Program-made: the position numbers and the translations under genes | Notes under the pieces: model-generated | What the model was told of the DNA's origin: nothing | Databases searched by the model: none | Seen by the model: the letters and a program-made list of their open reading frames with translations, nothing else | In this document: piece by piece, positions 51,494 through 59,702 of the stretch | How the letters are laid out: every line of letters starts with the position of its first letter | Numbering within the stretch: position 1 is the first letter of the stretch | Assembly: GCF_004187715.1 (NCBI RefSeq) | Contig: NZ_QZWF01000015.1 | Location: 62,001-126,000 of the forward strand | Direction of reading: 5' to 3' | DNA: 64,000 nucleotides | From: Streptomyces sp. F001 | GTDB taxonomy: Bacteria > Actinomycetota > Actinomycetes > Streptomycetales > Streptomycetaceae

Positions 51494-52375
51494 TTGACTG
51501 ACCAGTTGCGACTGATGGCCGTCCACGCGCACCCCGACGACGAGTCGAGCAAAGGCGCGGCCACCATGGCCAAGTACGTGTCCGAGGGGGTGGACGTGCT
51601 GGTGGTGACCTGCACGGGCGGGGAGCGCGGCTCCATCCTCAATCCGAAGCTGCAGGGCGACAAGTACATCGAGGAGCACATCCACGAGGTACGCAAGAAG
51701 GAGATGGACGAGGCCCGCGAGATCCTCGGCGTCAAGCAGGAGTGGCTCGGTTTCGTCGACTCCGGCCTGCCCGAGGGCGACCCGCTGCCGCCGCTGCCGG
51801 AGGGCTGCTTCGCCCTCGAGGACGTCGACAAGGCGGCCGGCGAGCTGGTGCGCAGCATCCGCTCCTTCCGCCCCCAGGTGATCACCACCTATGACGAGAA
51901 CGGTGGTTACCCGCACCCCGACCACATCATGACCCACAAGATCACGATGGTGGCGTTCGAGGGCGCGGCGGACACCGAGAAGTACCCGGAGTCCGAGTTC
52001 GGCCCGGCGTACCAGCCGCTGAAGGTGTACTACAACCAGGGCTTCAACCGCCCGCGCACCGAGGCGCTGCACCAGGCGATGCTCGACCGGGGCCTGGAGT
52101 CCCCGTACGGGGAATGGCTCAAGCGCTGGGACGACTCGGGGCACAAGGACCGCACGCTGACCACGCACGTCCCGTGCGCGGACTTCTTCGAGATCCGTGA
52201 CAAGGCGCTGATCGCGCACGCCACGCAGATCGACCCCGAGGGGGGCTGGTTCCGGGTGCCGATGGAGCTTCAGAAGGAGGTCTGGCCGACCGAGGAGTAC
52301 GAGCTCGCGAAGTCCCTCGTGGATACCTCCCTCCCCGAGGACGACCTCTTTGCAGGCATCCGCGACAATGCCTGA
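51494..52375 (+). CDS. mca: Mycothiol S-conjugate amidase
   Basis: 293 aa zinc amidase that splits mycothiol conjugates into a mercapturic acid, which is exported, and GlcN-inositol, in xenobiotic detoxification. Zinc ligands are in VHAHPDDESSKGA (near residues 11-17) and GGYPHPDHIMTH (near 140). TCTGGERG and KEMDEAREILGVKQEWLGF are shared with MshB/Mca. Its length and C-terminal QIDPEGGWFRVPMELQKEVW fit Mca rather than MshB. TTG start 51494 with GAGG eight bases upstream. Confidence 0.94.
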   Translation: MTDQLRLMAVHAHPDDESSKGAATMAKYVSEGVDVLVVTCTGGERGSILNPKLQGDKYIEEHIHEVRKKEMDEAREILGVKQEWLGFVDSGLPEGDPLPPLPEGCFALEDVDKAAGELVRSIRSFRPQVITTYDENGGYPHPDHIMTHKITMVAFEGAADTEKYPESEFGPAYQPLKVYYNQGFNRPRTEALHQAMLDRGLESPYGEWLKRWDDSGHKDRTLTTHVPCADFFEIRDKALIAHATQIDPEGGWFRVPMELQKEVWPTEEYELAKSLVDTSLPEDDLFAGIRDNA

Positions 52376-52376
52376 C

Positions 52377-52634
52377 ATGAGCGCAAGCGCGAGCCTGGCA
52401 ATGACCCATCTCGTCACCCTCGCCAAGGAGGTCGACGAGGACAAGGTGACCCCCGGCGTCCTCGGCTTCATCGTCTTCGCGGTGATGGCCCTGGCCGTGT
52501 GGGGCCTGATGAAGTCCATGAACCGCCACATGGGCCGGGTCGACTTCGACGAGGCCCCCGACGGGGCGGGGGAGGCCTCCGGCAAGGGCGCCGCGGAGCA
52601 GACGTCGGGGAAGGCCTCACCCGCGAAGGGCTGA
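52377..52634 (+). CDS. Small membrane protein downstream of mca
   Basis: 85 aa (or 88 from ATG 52368, which overlaps the mca end). One membrane helix (VLGFIVFAVMALAVWGLMKS) is followed by a conserved-looking MNRHMGRVDFDEAPD and a Gly/Lys/Ala-rich tail. Almost no space to mca, so it is in the same operon. Function unknown. Confidence 0.7.
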   Translation: MSASASLAMTHLVTLAKEVDEDKVTPGVLGFIVFAVMALAVWGLMKSMNRHMGRVDFDEAPDGAGEASGKGAAEQTSGKASPAKG

Positions 52635-52690
52635 GTCCCCGACCGGGCGGACCCTCACTGTGAGCGGTCCGCCCGGGACAGCAGGTAGTA

Positions 52691-52852
52691 CGCAGCCCGG
52701 CGGTGCGGGGTGCCTCCCCCAGAGGGGGGGACCCCCAGCGCCCACCCGTGCCGCCCTGGGCGGCACGCATGCCCGCGGCTGGACGGGGTGGCTGCGGCAC
52801 GACTGTCCGCGGCTTGACGGGTGGCTGCGGCACGACTGCCCGCAGCCAAGCC
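52691..52852. repeat. Mosaic G/C palindromic repeat, copy 3, with a 33-bp tandem duplication
   Basis: It has the same modules as the copies at about 17.7 and 25.5 kb, starting CGCAGCCCGGCGG. Its end contains a 33-bp unit (52787-52819) repeated at 52820-52852. It fills the whole gap between the mca operon and otsB, where the gene order appears to jump relative to S. coelicolor. Confidence 0.75.
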
Positions 52853-52853
52853 G

Positions 52854-53711
52854 TCAGCCGATACGTGCCGCCAGCCCGGCCAGCAGTCCCACGACGCCCT
52901 CCGGGCCGTTCACCACCAGGTCGGCTCGTTTGCTCAGCTCGGTGACCTCGTCGCTGCCGCTGCAGACCAGCAGGCCGGGGGTGCCGGTGGAGCGGAGTTT
53001 TTCGATGGTGGCGTAGGCGGGGAGGTCGCCGAGGTCGTCGCCGGCGTAGAGGACGGAGGCGGCGGAGAGCTCGCGGGCGTGTTCGAGGAGGGCGACGCCC
53101 TTGTCCATGCCGGGTGGGCGGAGTTCCAGGACCATGCGGCCGGGTTCGACGATCAGGCCGTGCCGGGTGGCGAGGTCGGAGAGGGGTTCGCGCAGGGCCT
53201 CGAACGCGGCCTGGGGGTCGGCGGCGCGGCGGGTGTGGACGGCGACCGCGTGGCCCTTGTCCTCCACCCAGGTGCCCTGCCCGGCGCCCACCCGTTCGAG
53301 CAGCCCCGGCAGTTCCTCGCGGACGGCGGCGACACCGGGGTGCGGGGCGGGGGCGCTGACCTCGCCGCTCACGGCGTCCCAGCGTTCGGCGCCGTAGTGG
53401 CCGAGGACGACGAGGTGCTCGAGGCCGGGTACGCCCGCGAAGCCGCCGTACCGCACGGCCACGTCCGCCGGGCGGCCGGTGATCACGGCGACGGAGGCGA
53501 CCTTCGGGGCGAGGGCGGCGAGCGCGGGCACCGCGTCGGGGTGGGCCCGCGCCTGCTCGGGGTCGGGCACGATCGGGGCGAGCGTCCCGTCGAAGTCGAG
53601 GGCGATCACCGCCTTGCCGGGCCGGGCGAGAATCGCGTCGAGCCCGTCACGCCCGGCAGGGGTCGAGGGCGTCGGGAGAGTCGTGTGGGGTTCGGTCTCG
53701 TGGCTGCCCAT
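52854..53711 (-). CDS. otsB: Trehalose-6-phosphate phosphatase
   Basis: 285 aa HAD-family phosphatase giving free trehalose. Motif I is VIALDFDGTLAPIV (nucleophile Asp), motif II VAVITGRPADV, then LGHYGAERW and VEDKGHAVAVHTR. Motif III/IV region has ELRPPGMDKGVALLEHA and LYAGDDLGDLPAY. The partner synthase gene otsA is not in the window. The stop codon lies 2 bp from the end of the repeat array. Confidence 0.92.
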   Translation of the reverse strand: MGSHETEPHTTLPTPSTPAGRDGLDAILARPGKAVIALDFDGTLAPIVPDPEQARAHPDAVPALAALAPKVASVAVITGRPADVAVRYGGFAGVPGLEHLVVLGHYGAERWDAVSGEVSAPAPHPGVAAVREELPGLLERVGAGQGTWVEDKGHAVAVHTRRAADPQAAFEALREPLSDLATRHGLIVEPGRMVLELRPPGMDKGVALLEHARELSAASVLYAGDDLGDLPAYATIEKLRSTGTPGLLVCSGSDEVTELSKRADLVVNGPEGVVGLLAGLAARIG

Positions 53712-53774
53712 AGGGCGACCCTATCCGCGGCCGGGCCTGTACGGGGCGAGCCTTTGCACACCGGCCGGCATCAT

Positions 53775-53871
53775 CCAGCCCGTCTGGGGTGCCCCCTCTG
53801 GGGGAGATTGAGGACGAGGCCCTTCAGGCCGAAGCGGGGGCCTGGGGGCGGCAGCCCCCGGCGGGGGCCCA
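53775..53871. repeat. G/C palindromic repeat of a second type
   Basis: It begins CCAGCCCGTCTGGGGTG, then CCCCTCTGGGGG, then GAGGACGAGGCCCTTCAGGC and CGGGGGCCTGGGGGCGGCAG. From memory this is a frequent Streptomyces intergenic repeat. It lies between otsB and the DUF3263 gene (190 bp, no gene). Confidence 0.65.
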
Positions 53872-53901
53872 CACCCACGCCGGGTGACCAGAAAACGCCG
53901 G

Positions 53902-54135
53902 TCACCGCCCCGCCCGCCGCCGTTCCCGCAGCCTGCGAAGGCGATTCACCGTCACCGGATCGTGCGCCAACGCCCGCGGATCGTCGAGCAGGGCGTTGAG
54001 CAGCTGGTAGTAGCGCACCGGGGCCAGCCCCAGCTCCTCCCGTATCGCCCGCTCCTTCGCACCGGGCCCGGCGAACCCCCGGCGTTCCAGCGCGAGGATG
54101 TCCTGTTCCTGCCGTCCGAGCCGCTCCTGCTCCAT
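53902..54135 (-). CDS. DUF3263 protein
   Basis: 77 aa, basic, helical: LERRGFAGPGAKERAIREEL and GLAPVRYYQLLNALLDDPRA match DUF3263, an actinobacterial family with an HTH-like look. ATG 54135 was chosen; an upstream in-frame start adds 8 residues without homology. Directly downstream of the solute-binding protein gene, 36 bp away. Possibly DNA-binding, unproven. Confidence 0.8.
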   Translation of the reverse strand: MEQERLGRQEQDILALERRGFAGPGAKERAIREELGLAPVRYYQLLNALLDDPRALAHDPVTVNRLRRLRERRRAGR

Positions 54136-54171
54136 GCCCGAAACCGTAACCTCCGGCACCGACAGCGCGAC

Positions 54172-55443
54172 CTATCCCGCCGCCGAGCTCTCCGCCGTGG
54201 TCGCCGTCGACTGCAGCTGACCGAGGATCGCCGACGGGCTGCCACCGGGCTCCACGGTGGAGCCGATCCGCTTCTTGACCTCCGCGCTGACCGCCGCCCA
54301 GGACGTCTTGCCGACGGGGTAGAGCTCGGCGAGCGGCAGTTCGTCCAGGAACGGCTTGAGGTCCCGGTCCTCGGCCGCGCCGCTCATGGCCTCGGACGCG
54401 GCGTTGGTGACCGGCAGCAGGTCGTACTCGCGGGAGAAGGCGAGGACGTTCTCCTCGCTGTAGACGAAGTCGAGGAAGTCGCCGACCTGCTCCTTGTGGC
54501 CGTTCTGCTTGAACGCCAGCATCCAGTCGGCGACGCCCATCGTGGCCTTGCTCTCACCGTTCACGCCGGGCATCGGCACCATGCCGAACTTCACGCCCTT
54601 CTTCTCGGCCATCTTCATCAGGGACGGATGGCCGTTCAGCATGCCGACCTCGCCCCGGGCGAAGGCGGCGAACGCGTCGGCGCGGTTGAGCTTGCCGGGG
54701 GCGACCGGCCCGGTGAGGTCCTCGCCGACCAGCTCGTCGCGCAGCCAGGTGAAGGTCTCGACGTTCTCCGTGGAGTCGATGCCGTAGGTGCCGACGGTGT
54801 CGGTGTAGCCGCCGCCCCCGCTGAGCAGCCACTGCATGGTCTCGGCCTGTGCCTCCTCGGAGCCGAGCGGCAGGGCGTAGGGGTACTTCACGCCCTCGGC
54901 TTTCAGGGCCGCGGCGTCGGCGGCCAGTTCCGCCCATGTGGTGGGCGGGGTGAGGCCGGCCTCCTCGAAGTGGGCCTTGTTGTAGAAGAGCAGGCGCGTG
55001 GAGGCGGCGAACGGCAGGCCGTACTGCACCCCGTTGACCTGCCCCGCGCTGGCGAGCGCGGAGGAGAAACCGGCCTGTACCGGTATGGAGAGCAGGTCGT
55101 CGGCGGTGTAGAGCAGGCCGTCGGCCGCGTAGTCGGCGTACGCGCCGATCTGGGCCATGTCGGGCGCCTTCCCGGCCTCGACCATCTCCTTCACCTTGGC
55201 GTCGATGTCGTTCCAGGAGTAGACGCTGACCTCGACGTTCACATCCGGGTGGTCGGCCTCGTACTCCTCGACCAGCTTCGCCCAGTACTTCTTCGAGCTG
55301 TTGGCCGCGCTGTCGCCGTAGTCGGCGGCGACCAGCCGCAGCGTCACGTCGGTCGTGTCTCCACCGAGGCCACAGCCGCCGAGGACCGCCGTCATGCCCA
55401 GTGCGGACACCACCGCGATCATTCCTGTCCTGCGCCGCTGCAC
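54172..55443 (-). CDS. Sugar ABC transporter substrate-binding lipoprotein
   Basis: 423 aa family 1 solute-binding protein. The lipobox is VLGGC (Cys24). The mature domain has the sugar-binding fold with YEADHPDVNVEVSVYSWNDI, YGLPFAASTRLLFYNKAHFE and GVADWMLAFKQNGHKEQVGD. GTG start. It is divergent from nagK, with a DasR-type element in the shared 114-bp region, so an aminosugar ligand is likely. No permease or ATPase gene is adjacent. It must use a distant transporter or act as a sensor. Confidence 0.88.
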   Translation of the reverse strand: MQRRRTGMIAVVSALGMTAVLGGCGLGGDTTDVTLRLVAADYGDSAANSSKKYWAKLVEEYEADHPDVNVEVSVYSWNDIDAKVKEMVEAGKAPDMAQIGAYADYAADGLLYTADDLLSIPVQAGFSSALASAGQVNGVQYGLPFAASTRLLFYNKAHFEEAGLTPPTTWAELAADAAALKAEGVKYPYALPLGSEEAQAETMQWLLSGGGGYTDTVGTYGIDSTENVETFTWLRDELVGEDLTGPVAPGKLNRADAFAAFARGEVGMLNGHPSLMKMAEKKGVKFGMVPMPGVNGESKATMGVADWMLAFKQNGHKEQVGDFLDFVYSEENVLAFSREYDLLPVTNAASEAMSGAAEDRDLKPFLDELPLAELYPVGKTSWAAVSAEVKKRIGSTVEPGGSPSAILGQLQSTATTAESSAAG

Positions 55444-55495
55444 GTGCTCTCGCCCATCCTTGCCGAAAGATACATCTGACTTTTAAAACCGGAAT

Positions 55496-55529
55496 CAAGG
55501 TCTACACCACGTAAGTGGACTAGACCTCT
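55496..55529. promoter_or_regulatory. DasR-responsive elements (dre), one good and one weak
   Basis: AGTGGACTAGACCTCT (55514-55529) matches the palindromic dre AGTGGTCTAGACCACT at 14 of 16 positions. A weaker half-conserved copy, CAAGGTCTACACCACG (55496-55511), lies next to it. Both sit between the divergent solute-binding and nagK genes. Confidence 0.75.
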
Positions 55530-55557
55530 TCCGGGTCCTCGGGCCACACTGTCCCCC

Positions 55558-56502
55558 GTGAGACACGTCATCGCCCTCGATGTGGGCGGCACCGGGATGA
55601 AGGCCGCCCTGGTCGGGGCGGACGGCGCCCTGATCCACCAGGCGCGCCGGCCGACCGGGCGGGAACGCGGGCCCGGCGCGGTCGTCGACGGCATCCTCGA
55701 CTTCGCCGCCGAGCTCCACACGTACGGCGAACAGCGCCTCGGCACCCCCGCGGCCGCCGCCGGCGTCGCCGTCCCCGGCATCGTCGACGAGCAGCACGGC
55801 ATCGCCGCCTACGCGGCCAACCTCGGCTGGCGTGACGTCCCCCTGCGCGAACTCCTCGCCGGCCGGCTCGGCGGCATCCCGGTCGCCCTCGGCCACGATG
55901 TGCGCACCGGTGGGCTCGCCGAGGGCCGGATCGGTGCCGGGCGAGGCGCGGACCGGTTCCTGTTCGTGCCGCTGGGCACCGGTATCGCGGGTGCCATCGG
56001 CATCGACGGCCGGGTGGAGGCGGGTGCGCACGGCTTCGCGGGCGAGATCGGCCATGTCGTCGTACGGCCCGGCGGGACGCCCTGTCCGTGCGGACAGCGC
56101 GGCTGCCTGGAGCGGTTCGCGTCCGCGGCGGCGGTGAGCGAGGCGTGGGCCGCCGCCTGCGGGGACCCGGAGGCGGACGCGGCGGACTGCGCGAAAGCCG
56201 TCGCGTCCGGTGATCCGAACGCCGTACGAGTGTGGCAGGAGGCCGTGGACGCACTCGCCGACGGCCTGGTCACCGCGCTCACCCTGCTGGACCCCCGCAC
56301 GCTCATCATCGGTGGCGGGCTGGCCGAAGCAGGAGAAACGTTGTTCACACCACTGCGGGACGCCGTCCGGCGACGCGTCACCTTCCAGAAACTGCCGAAG
56401 ATCGTCCCGGCGGCCCTGGGCGATACGGCGGGATGCCTGGGCGCCGGGCTCCTGGCCTGGGATCTCCTCGACCACACCGACCGCAAGGAGGAATCGCCCT
56501 GA
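55558..56502 (+). CDS. nagK: N-acetylglucosamine kinase (ROK family)
   Basis: 314 aa. The ATP loop is IALDVGGTGMKAALVG, the sugar-contact region AVPGIVDEQHG and GHDVRTGGLAEGRIGAGRG (catalytic Asp in GHDVR). FVPLGTGIAGAI and EIGHVVV follow, with the ROK zinc site CPCGQRGCLERF. No HTH, so it is an enzyme rather than a NagC-type repressor. It is coupled to nagA by TGATG. GTG start. Position and the dre site support phosphorylation of N-acetylglucosamine. Confidence 0.92.
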   Translation: MRHVIALDVGGTGMKAALVGADGALIHQARRPTGRERGPGAVVDGILDFAAELHTYGEQRLGTPAAAAGVAVPGIVDEQHGIAAYAANLGWRDVPLRELLAGRLGGIPVALGHDVRTGGLAEGRIGAGRGADRFLFVPLGTGIAGAIGIDGRVEAGAHGFAGEIGHVVVRPGGTPCPCGQRGCLERFASAAAVSEAWAAACGDPEADAADCAKAVASGDPNAVRVWQEAVDALADGLVTALTLLDPRTLIIGGGLAEAGETLFTPLRDAVRRRVTFQKLPKIVPAALGDTAGCLGAGLLAWDLLDHTDRKEESP

Positions 56503-57713
56503 TGGCAACCCCCCCAGGGGCGCGGGGAACTGCGCGAACAGCCACACACAACCCGCAGCCCGCGACGGACGGAACACCCCTGATCCTCTCCGGCGCCAAC
56601 GTGGTCATGCCCACGGGAACCGTCAAAGACGGCCAAGTGATCGTCGACGGCAAGCGAATCGCCGCCAACGCCCCAGCCGACGTGCCCGAGATGGATCTGC
56701 GAGGCCACTGGCTGGTACCCGGCTTCGTAGACCTCCACAACCACGGCGGCGGCGGAGCCTCCTTCACCTCCGGCACCGTCGACGAGGTCCTCAAGGGCAT
56801 CCACACCCACCGGCTGCACGGCACGACCACCCTGGTCGCCTCCACGGTCACCGGCGACATGGACTTCCTCACGCGTCGGGCGGGCCTGCTCTCCGAGCTG
56901 GCCGAGCAGGGCGAGATCGCCGGGATCCACTTCGAGGGGCCGTTCATCTCCCCGTGCCGCAAGGGTGCACACTCCGAAGAGTTGCTGCGCGACCCGGAGC
57001 CTTCCGAGGTCCGCAAGCTGATCGACGCGGCGCGCGGCAGGGCGAAGATGCTCACGCTCGCCACCGAACTGCCGGGCGGCATCGACTCCGTGCGGCTGCT
57101 CGCCGAGCACGGGGTGATCGCGGCGGTCGGCCACACGGACGCGACGTACGAGCAGACGGTCGAGGCGATCGACGCGGGCGCGACGGTCGCCACGCACCTG
57201 TTCAACGCCATGCCCGCGCTCGGCCATCGCGCCCCCGGCCCGATCGCCGCCCTGCTGGAGGACGAGCGGGTGACCGTCGAGCTCATCAACGACGGCACGC
57301 ACCTGCACCCGGCCGCCCTGGAGCTGGCGTTCCATCATGCGGGCCCGGAACGGGTCGCGTTCGTCACGGACGCGATGGACGCGGCCGGCTTCGGCGACGG
57401 CCGCTATCTGCTCGGCCCGCTGGAGGTCGAGGTCAGCGACGGCGTGGCCCGCCTGGTGGAAGGCGGCTCGATCGCCGGCTCCACGCTCACCCTGGACCGC
57501 GCCTTCAAGCGGGCGGTGACCATCGACCGGCTGCCGGTGGAGCACGTGGTGGCGGCCCTGTCGGCGGGCCCGGCGCGGCTGCTGGGCCTGGACGACCGGA
57601 TCGGCTCCCTCGAACCCGGCAAGGACGCCGACCTGGTGCTGCTGGACGCCGCCTTCGAACTCAAGGGCGTGATGCGGCAGGGAGAATGGGTGGTTGAGCC
57701 CCAACTGCCCTGA
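56502..57713 (+). CDS. nagA: N-acetylglucosamine-6-phosphate deacetylase
   Basis: 403 aa amidohydrolase producing glucosamine-6-phosphate. It has GFVDLHNHGGGGASF (metal His pair), HFEGPFISPCRKGAH (metal Glu), VGHTDATYEQ, THLFNAMPALGHRAPG and the catalytic Asp in VAFVTDAMDAAG. The ATG overlaps the nagK stop (TGATG) and has ribosome site AAGGAGGAATCG. The first 22 or so residues (ATPPGARGTARTATHNPQPA) are encoded by an interspersed repeat and are not part of the enzyme fold, which starts at LILSGANVV. Confidence 0.92.
   Translation: MATPPGARGTARTATHNPQPATDGTPLILSGANVVMPTGTVKDGQVIVDGKRIAANAPADVPEMDLRGHWLVPGFVDLHNHGGGGASFTSGTVDEVLKGIHTHRLHGTTTLVASTVTGDMDFLTRRAGLLSELAEQGEIAGIHFEGPFISPCRKGAHSEELLRDPEPSEVRKLIDAARGRAKMLTLATELPGGIDSVRLLAEHGVIAAVGHTDATYEQTVEAIDAGATVATHLFNAMPALGHRAPGPIAALLEDERVTVELINDGTHLHPAALELAFHHAGPERVAFVTDAMDAAGFGDGRYLLGPLEVEVSDGVARLVEGGSIAGSTLTLDRAFKRAVTIDRLPVEHVVAALSAGPARLLGLDDRIGSLEPGKDADLVLLDAAFELKGVMRQGEWVVEPQLP
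56511..56570. repeat. Interspersed repeat forming the 5' end of nagA
   Basis: CCCCAGGGGCGCGGGGAACT and then GCGCGAACAGCCAC...CCGCAGCCCGCGACGG. From memory, GGGGCGCGGGGAACTGCGCG is one of the commonest Streptomyces intergenic repeats. Here it lies within the coding frame directly after the start codon. Confidence 0.7.
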
Positions 57714-57739
57714 TACATCCGCCAGTAGAGAGCGCACCG

Positions 57740-57784
57740 AAGAGACGGTGGCCGACCGGACGACTGTGCCGACCGCCGTCTCTT
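57740..57784. terminator. Stem-loop after nagA
   Basis: AAGAGACGG pairs with CCGTCTCTT around a long partly paired loop. T-rich on the + strand side, 26 bp after the nagA stop. Confidence 0.55.
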
Positions 57785-57842
57785 TGGCATGATCGACCCC
57801 CGGAGAACGACAAGCACATTCACTCGGGGGAGGTCGGCCCAG

Positions 57843-58772
57843 GTGATCCTCACGGTCACGCTGAACACCGCTCTCGACCTCACCTATCGCGTACGGTCCC
57901 TGCGGCCGCACACCACCCACCGGGTCTCCGAGGTGACCGAACGCCCCGGCGGCAAGGGCGTCAACGTAGCCCGCGTCCTGGCCGCGCTCGGTCACGAGGT
58001 GACGGTCACCGGCTTCGCCGGCGGCAGCACCGGACGGATCGTGCAGGACGCGCTCACCGCCACGCCGGGTGTGGTCGACGCGCTCGTCCCGATCGGCGGC
58101 ACGACCCGGCGCACCATCGCCGTCGTGGACGAGCGGACCGGCGACACGACCCAGCTCAACGAGCCCGGCCCGGCCATCGCACCGGCCGAGTGGTCCGCGT
58201 TCCTGGAGGCCTACGAGGACCTGCTGGCGCCGGCGAGCGCGGTGGCCCTGTGCGGCAGCCTGCCGCCGGGCGTGCCGGTGGGCGCGTATGCGGGCCTGAT
58301 ACGCACCGCGCGTGCGGCGGGCGTGCCCGTGCTGCTGGACACCAGCGGGGAGCCGCTGCGCCGCGGGGTGGCCGCCCGCCCGGACGTCATCAAGCCCAAC
58401 GCCGACGAACTGGCCGAACTCACCGGTTCCCACGAGCCGTTGCGCGCCACCCAGGACGCCCGCCGACGCGGCGCCCACGCGGTGGTCGCCTCCCTCGGCC
58501 CGGAGGGCCTGCTCGCCCTGACCCCCGAGGGCCGCTGGCGCGCCACCCCACCGACCCGCATACACGGCAACCCGACCGGCGCCGGCGACTCCGCAGCCGC
58601 GGGCCTGCTGTCGGGCCTGGTCGAGCAGCTCCCGTGGCCGGACCGCCTGGCCCGCGCCACCGCCCTCGCCGCGGCGACGGTCCGCGCGGCGGTGGCGGGC
58701 GAGTTCGACCGGGGCTCCTACGAGGAGCTGCTGGGGCGGGTGGCGGTGATCGGGGAGGTCAGCGCGGCGTGA
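57843..58772 (+). CDS. PfkB-family hexose kinase (1-phosphofructokinase-like)
   Basis: 309 aa. It starts VILTVTLNTALDLTYRV and has ERPGGKGVNVARVLAALGHE (substrate Gly-Gly-Lys-Gly), ALCGSLPPGVP, KPNADELAELTG and the anion-hole signature NPTGAGDSAAAGL with the catalytic Asp. It belongs to the FruK/LacC/tagatose-6-P kinase group. GTG with ribosome site GGGGGAGG. It follows nagA but a hairpin separates them. A role in aminosugar or fructose metabolism is inferred only from position. Confidence 0.88.
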   Translation: MILTVTLNTALDLTYRVRSLRPHTTHRVSEVTERPGGKGVNVARVLAALGHEVTVTGFAGGSTGRIVQDALTATPGVVDALVPIGGTTRRTIAVVDERTGDTTQLNEPGPAIAPAEWSAFLEAYEDLLAPASAVALCGSLPPGVPVGAYAGLIRTARAAGVPVLLDTSGEPLRRGVAARPDVIKPNADELAELTGSHEPLRATQDARRRGAHAVVASLGPEGLLALTPEGRWRATPPTRIHGNPTGAGDSAAAGLLSGLVEQLPWPDRLARATALAAATVRAAVAGEFDRGSYEELLGRVAVIGEVSAA

Positions 58773-58787
58773 GGGTCAGCCGTTGGA

Positions 58788-59702
58788 CTACTCGACCCAG
58801 CCCTTGACCAGCCACACCTGGTCGAGGTTGGCGTCGCACTGGTTGCCCTGCTCGCACGAGATCTTGATGGTGTTCGTGCCCTTGTTGAGCTGGACGTAGT
58901 TGTAGGTCCGCGTCCAGCCCTTCTCGTAGTCGCCTTCGGGGGCGTTCGCGTAGTTCTTCATGTCGACCGGCGTGCTGGCGGCCGTGCCGTTGACCGTGAG
59001 GGTCCCGTTGGCGTCCTTGCCGGGCACGCCGTAGCCGACGTACAGGGTGTACTTGCCGGACTCGGGGATGCCGTTGACGGTCCAGGTGACCGAGGCGCCG
59101 ACGGCGTTGAAGCCGGTCACGTAGACACCGCCGTCCGCCTTGGCGCCCTTGATGTCGGAGGCGGTGGTGGCGCCGCCGCCGAGCTGCAGGGCCTTGGCGT
59201 CGACGGCGGGCAGCTCCTTCTCGCTGCCCGCGCTGCTCTCACTCGAAGGGCTCGACTCCGCGCTCTGGGAGACCGACGGGGTGGTGGGCTGGTCGCCGTC
59301 CGCCGCGGTGTCGTCGTCGCCGCCGAGCATCGCGACGCCGATGCCGATCACGACGGCGGCGACCACCGCGATCGCGCCGATCAGCAGGCCCTTGGTGTTG
59401 GGGCCGCGGCCCCGGCCGCCACCGCCGGGGGCGGGCTGCGTCTGGACGGTGGGGGCGCCGCCGGGGAACGACTCGGGCGCGGCGTAGTGCGGGTTCGGCT
59501 GGCCGTATGCGCCCTGCTGCTGCGGCGGCACGGTCTGCTGGCCGTAGGGCCGCTCGCCGACCGTCCGCACCCTGCTGACCGAGTTCGGGTAGCCGTAGCC
59601 GCCGGACGGCGGCTGGGCGCCGTTGGCCTGACCGTCGGCGTACAGATAGCCGAACGGGTCCTCGTCCTCGGGCGTGCTCGCGCCGTTGTTGCCGGGCGTC
59701 AT
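58788..59702 (-). CDS. Membrane-anchored CBM35/6-like carbohydrate-binding protein
   Basis: 304 aa. A Gly/Pro/Gln-rich cytoplasmic N-terminus (about 100 residues) precedes one membrane helix (about 104-125, GLLIGAIAVVAAVVIGIGVA) and a Ser/Glu stalk. A C-terminal beta-sandwich follows: GKYTLYVGYGVPGKDANGTL, KGWTRTYNYVQLNKGTNTIK and ISCEQGNQCDANLDQVWL, with a Cys pair. This resembles family 6/35 carbohydrate-binding modules. It faces outward and may sense or bind wall sugars. It is convergent with the kinase gene by 15 bp. Confidence 0.8.
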   Translation of the reverse strand: MTPGNNGASTPEDEDPFGYLYADGQANGAQPPSGGYGYPNSVSRVRTVGERPYGQQTVPPQQQGAYGQPNPHYAAPESFPGGAPTVQTQPAPGGGGRGRGPNTKGLLIGAIAVVAAVVIGIGVAMLGGDDDTAADGDQPTTPSVSQSAESSPSSESSAGSEKELPAVDAKALQLGGGATTASDIKGAKADGGVYVTGFNAVGASVTWTVNGIPESGKYTLYVGYGVPGKDANGTLTVNGTAASTPVDMKNYANAPEGDYEKGWTRTYNYVQLNKGTNTIKISCEQGNQCDANLDQVWLVKGWVE

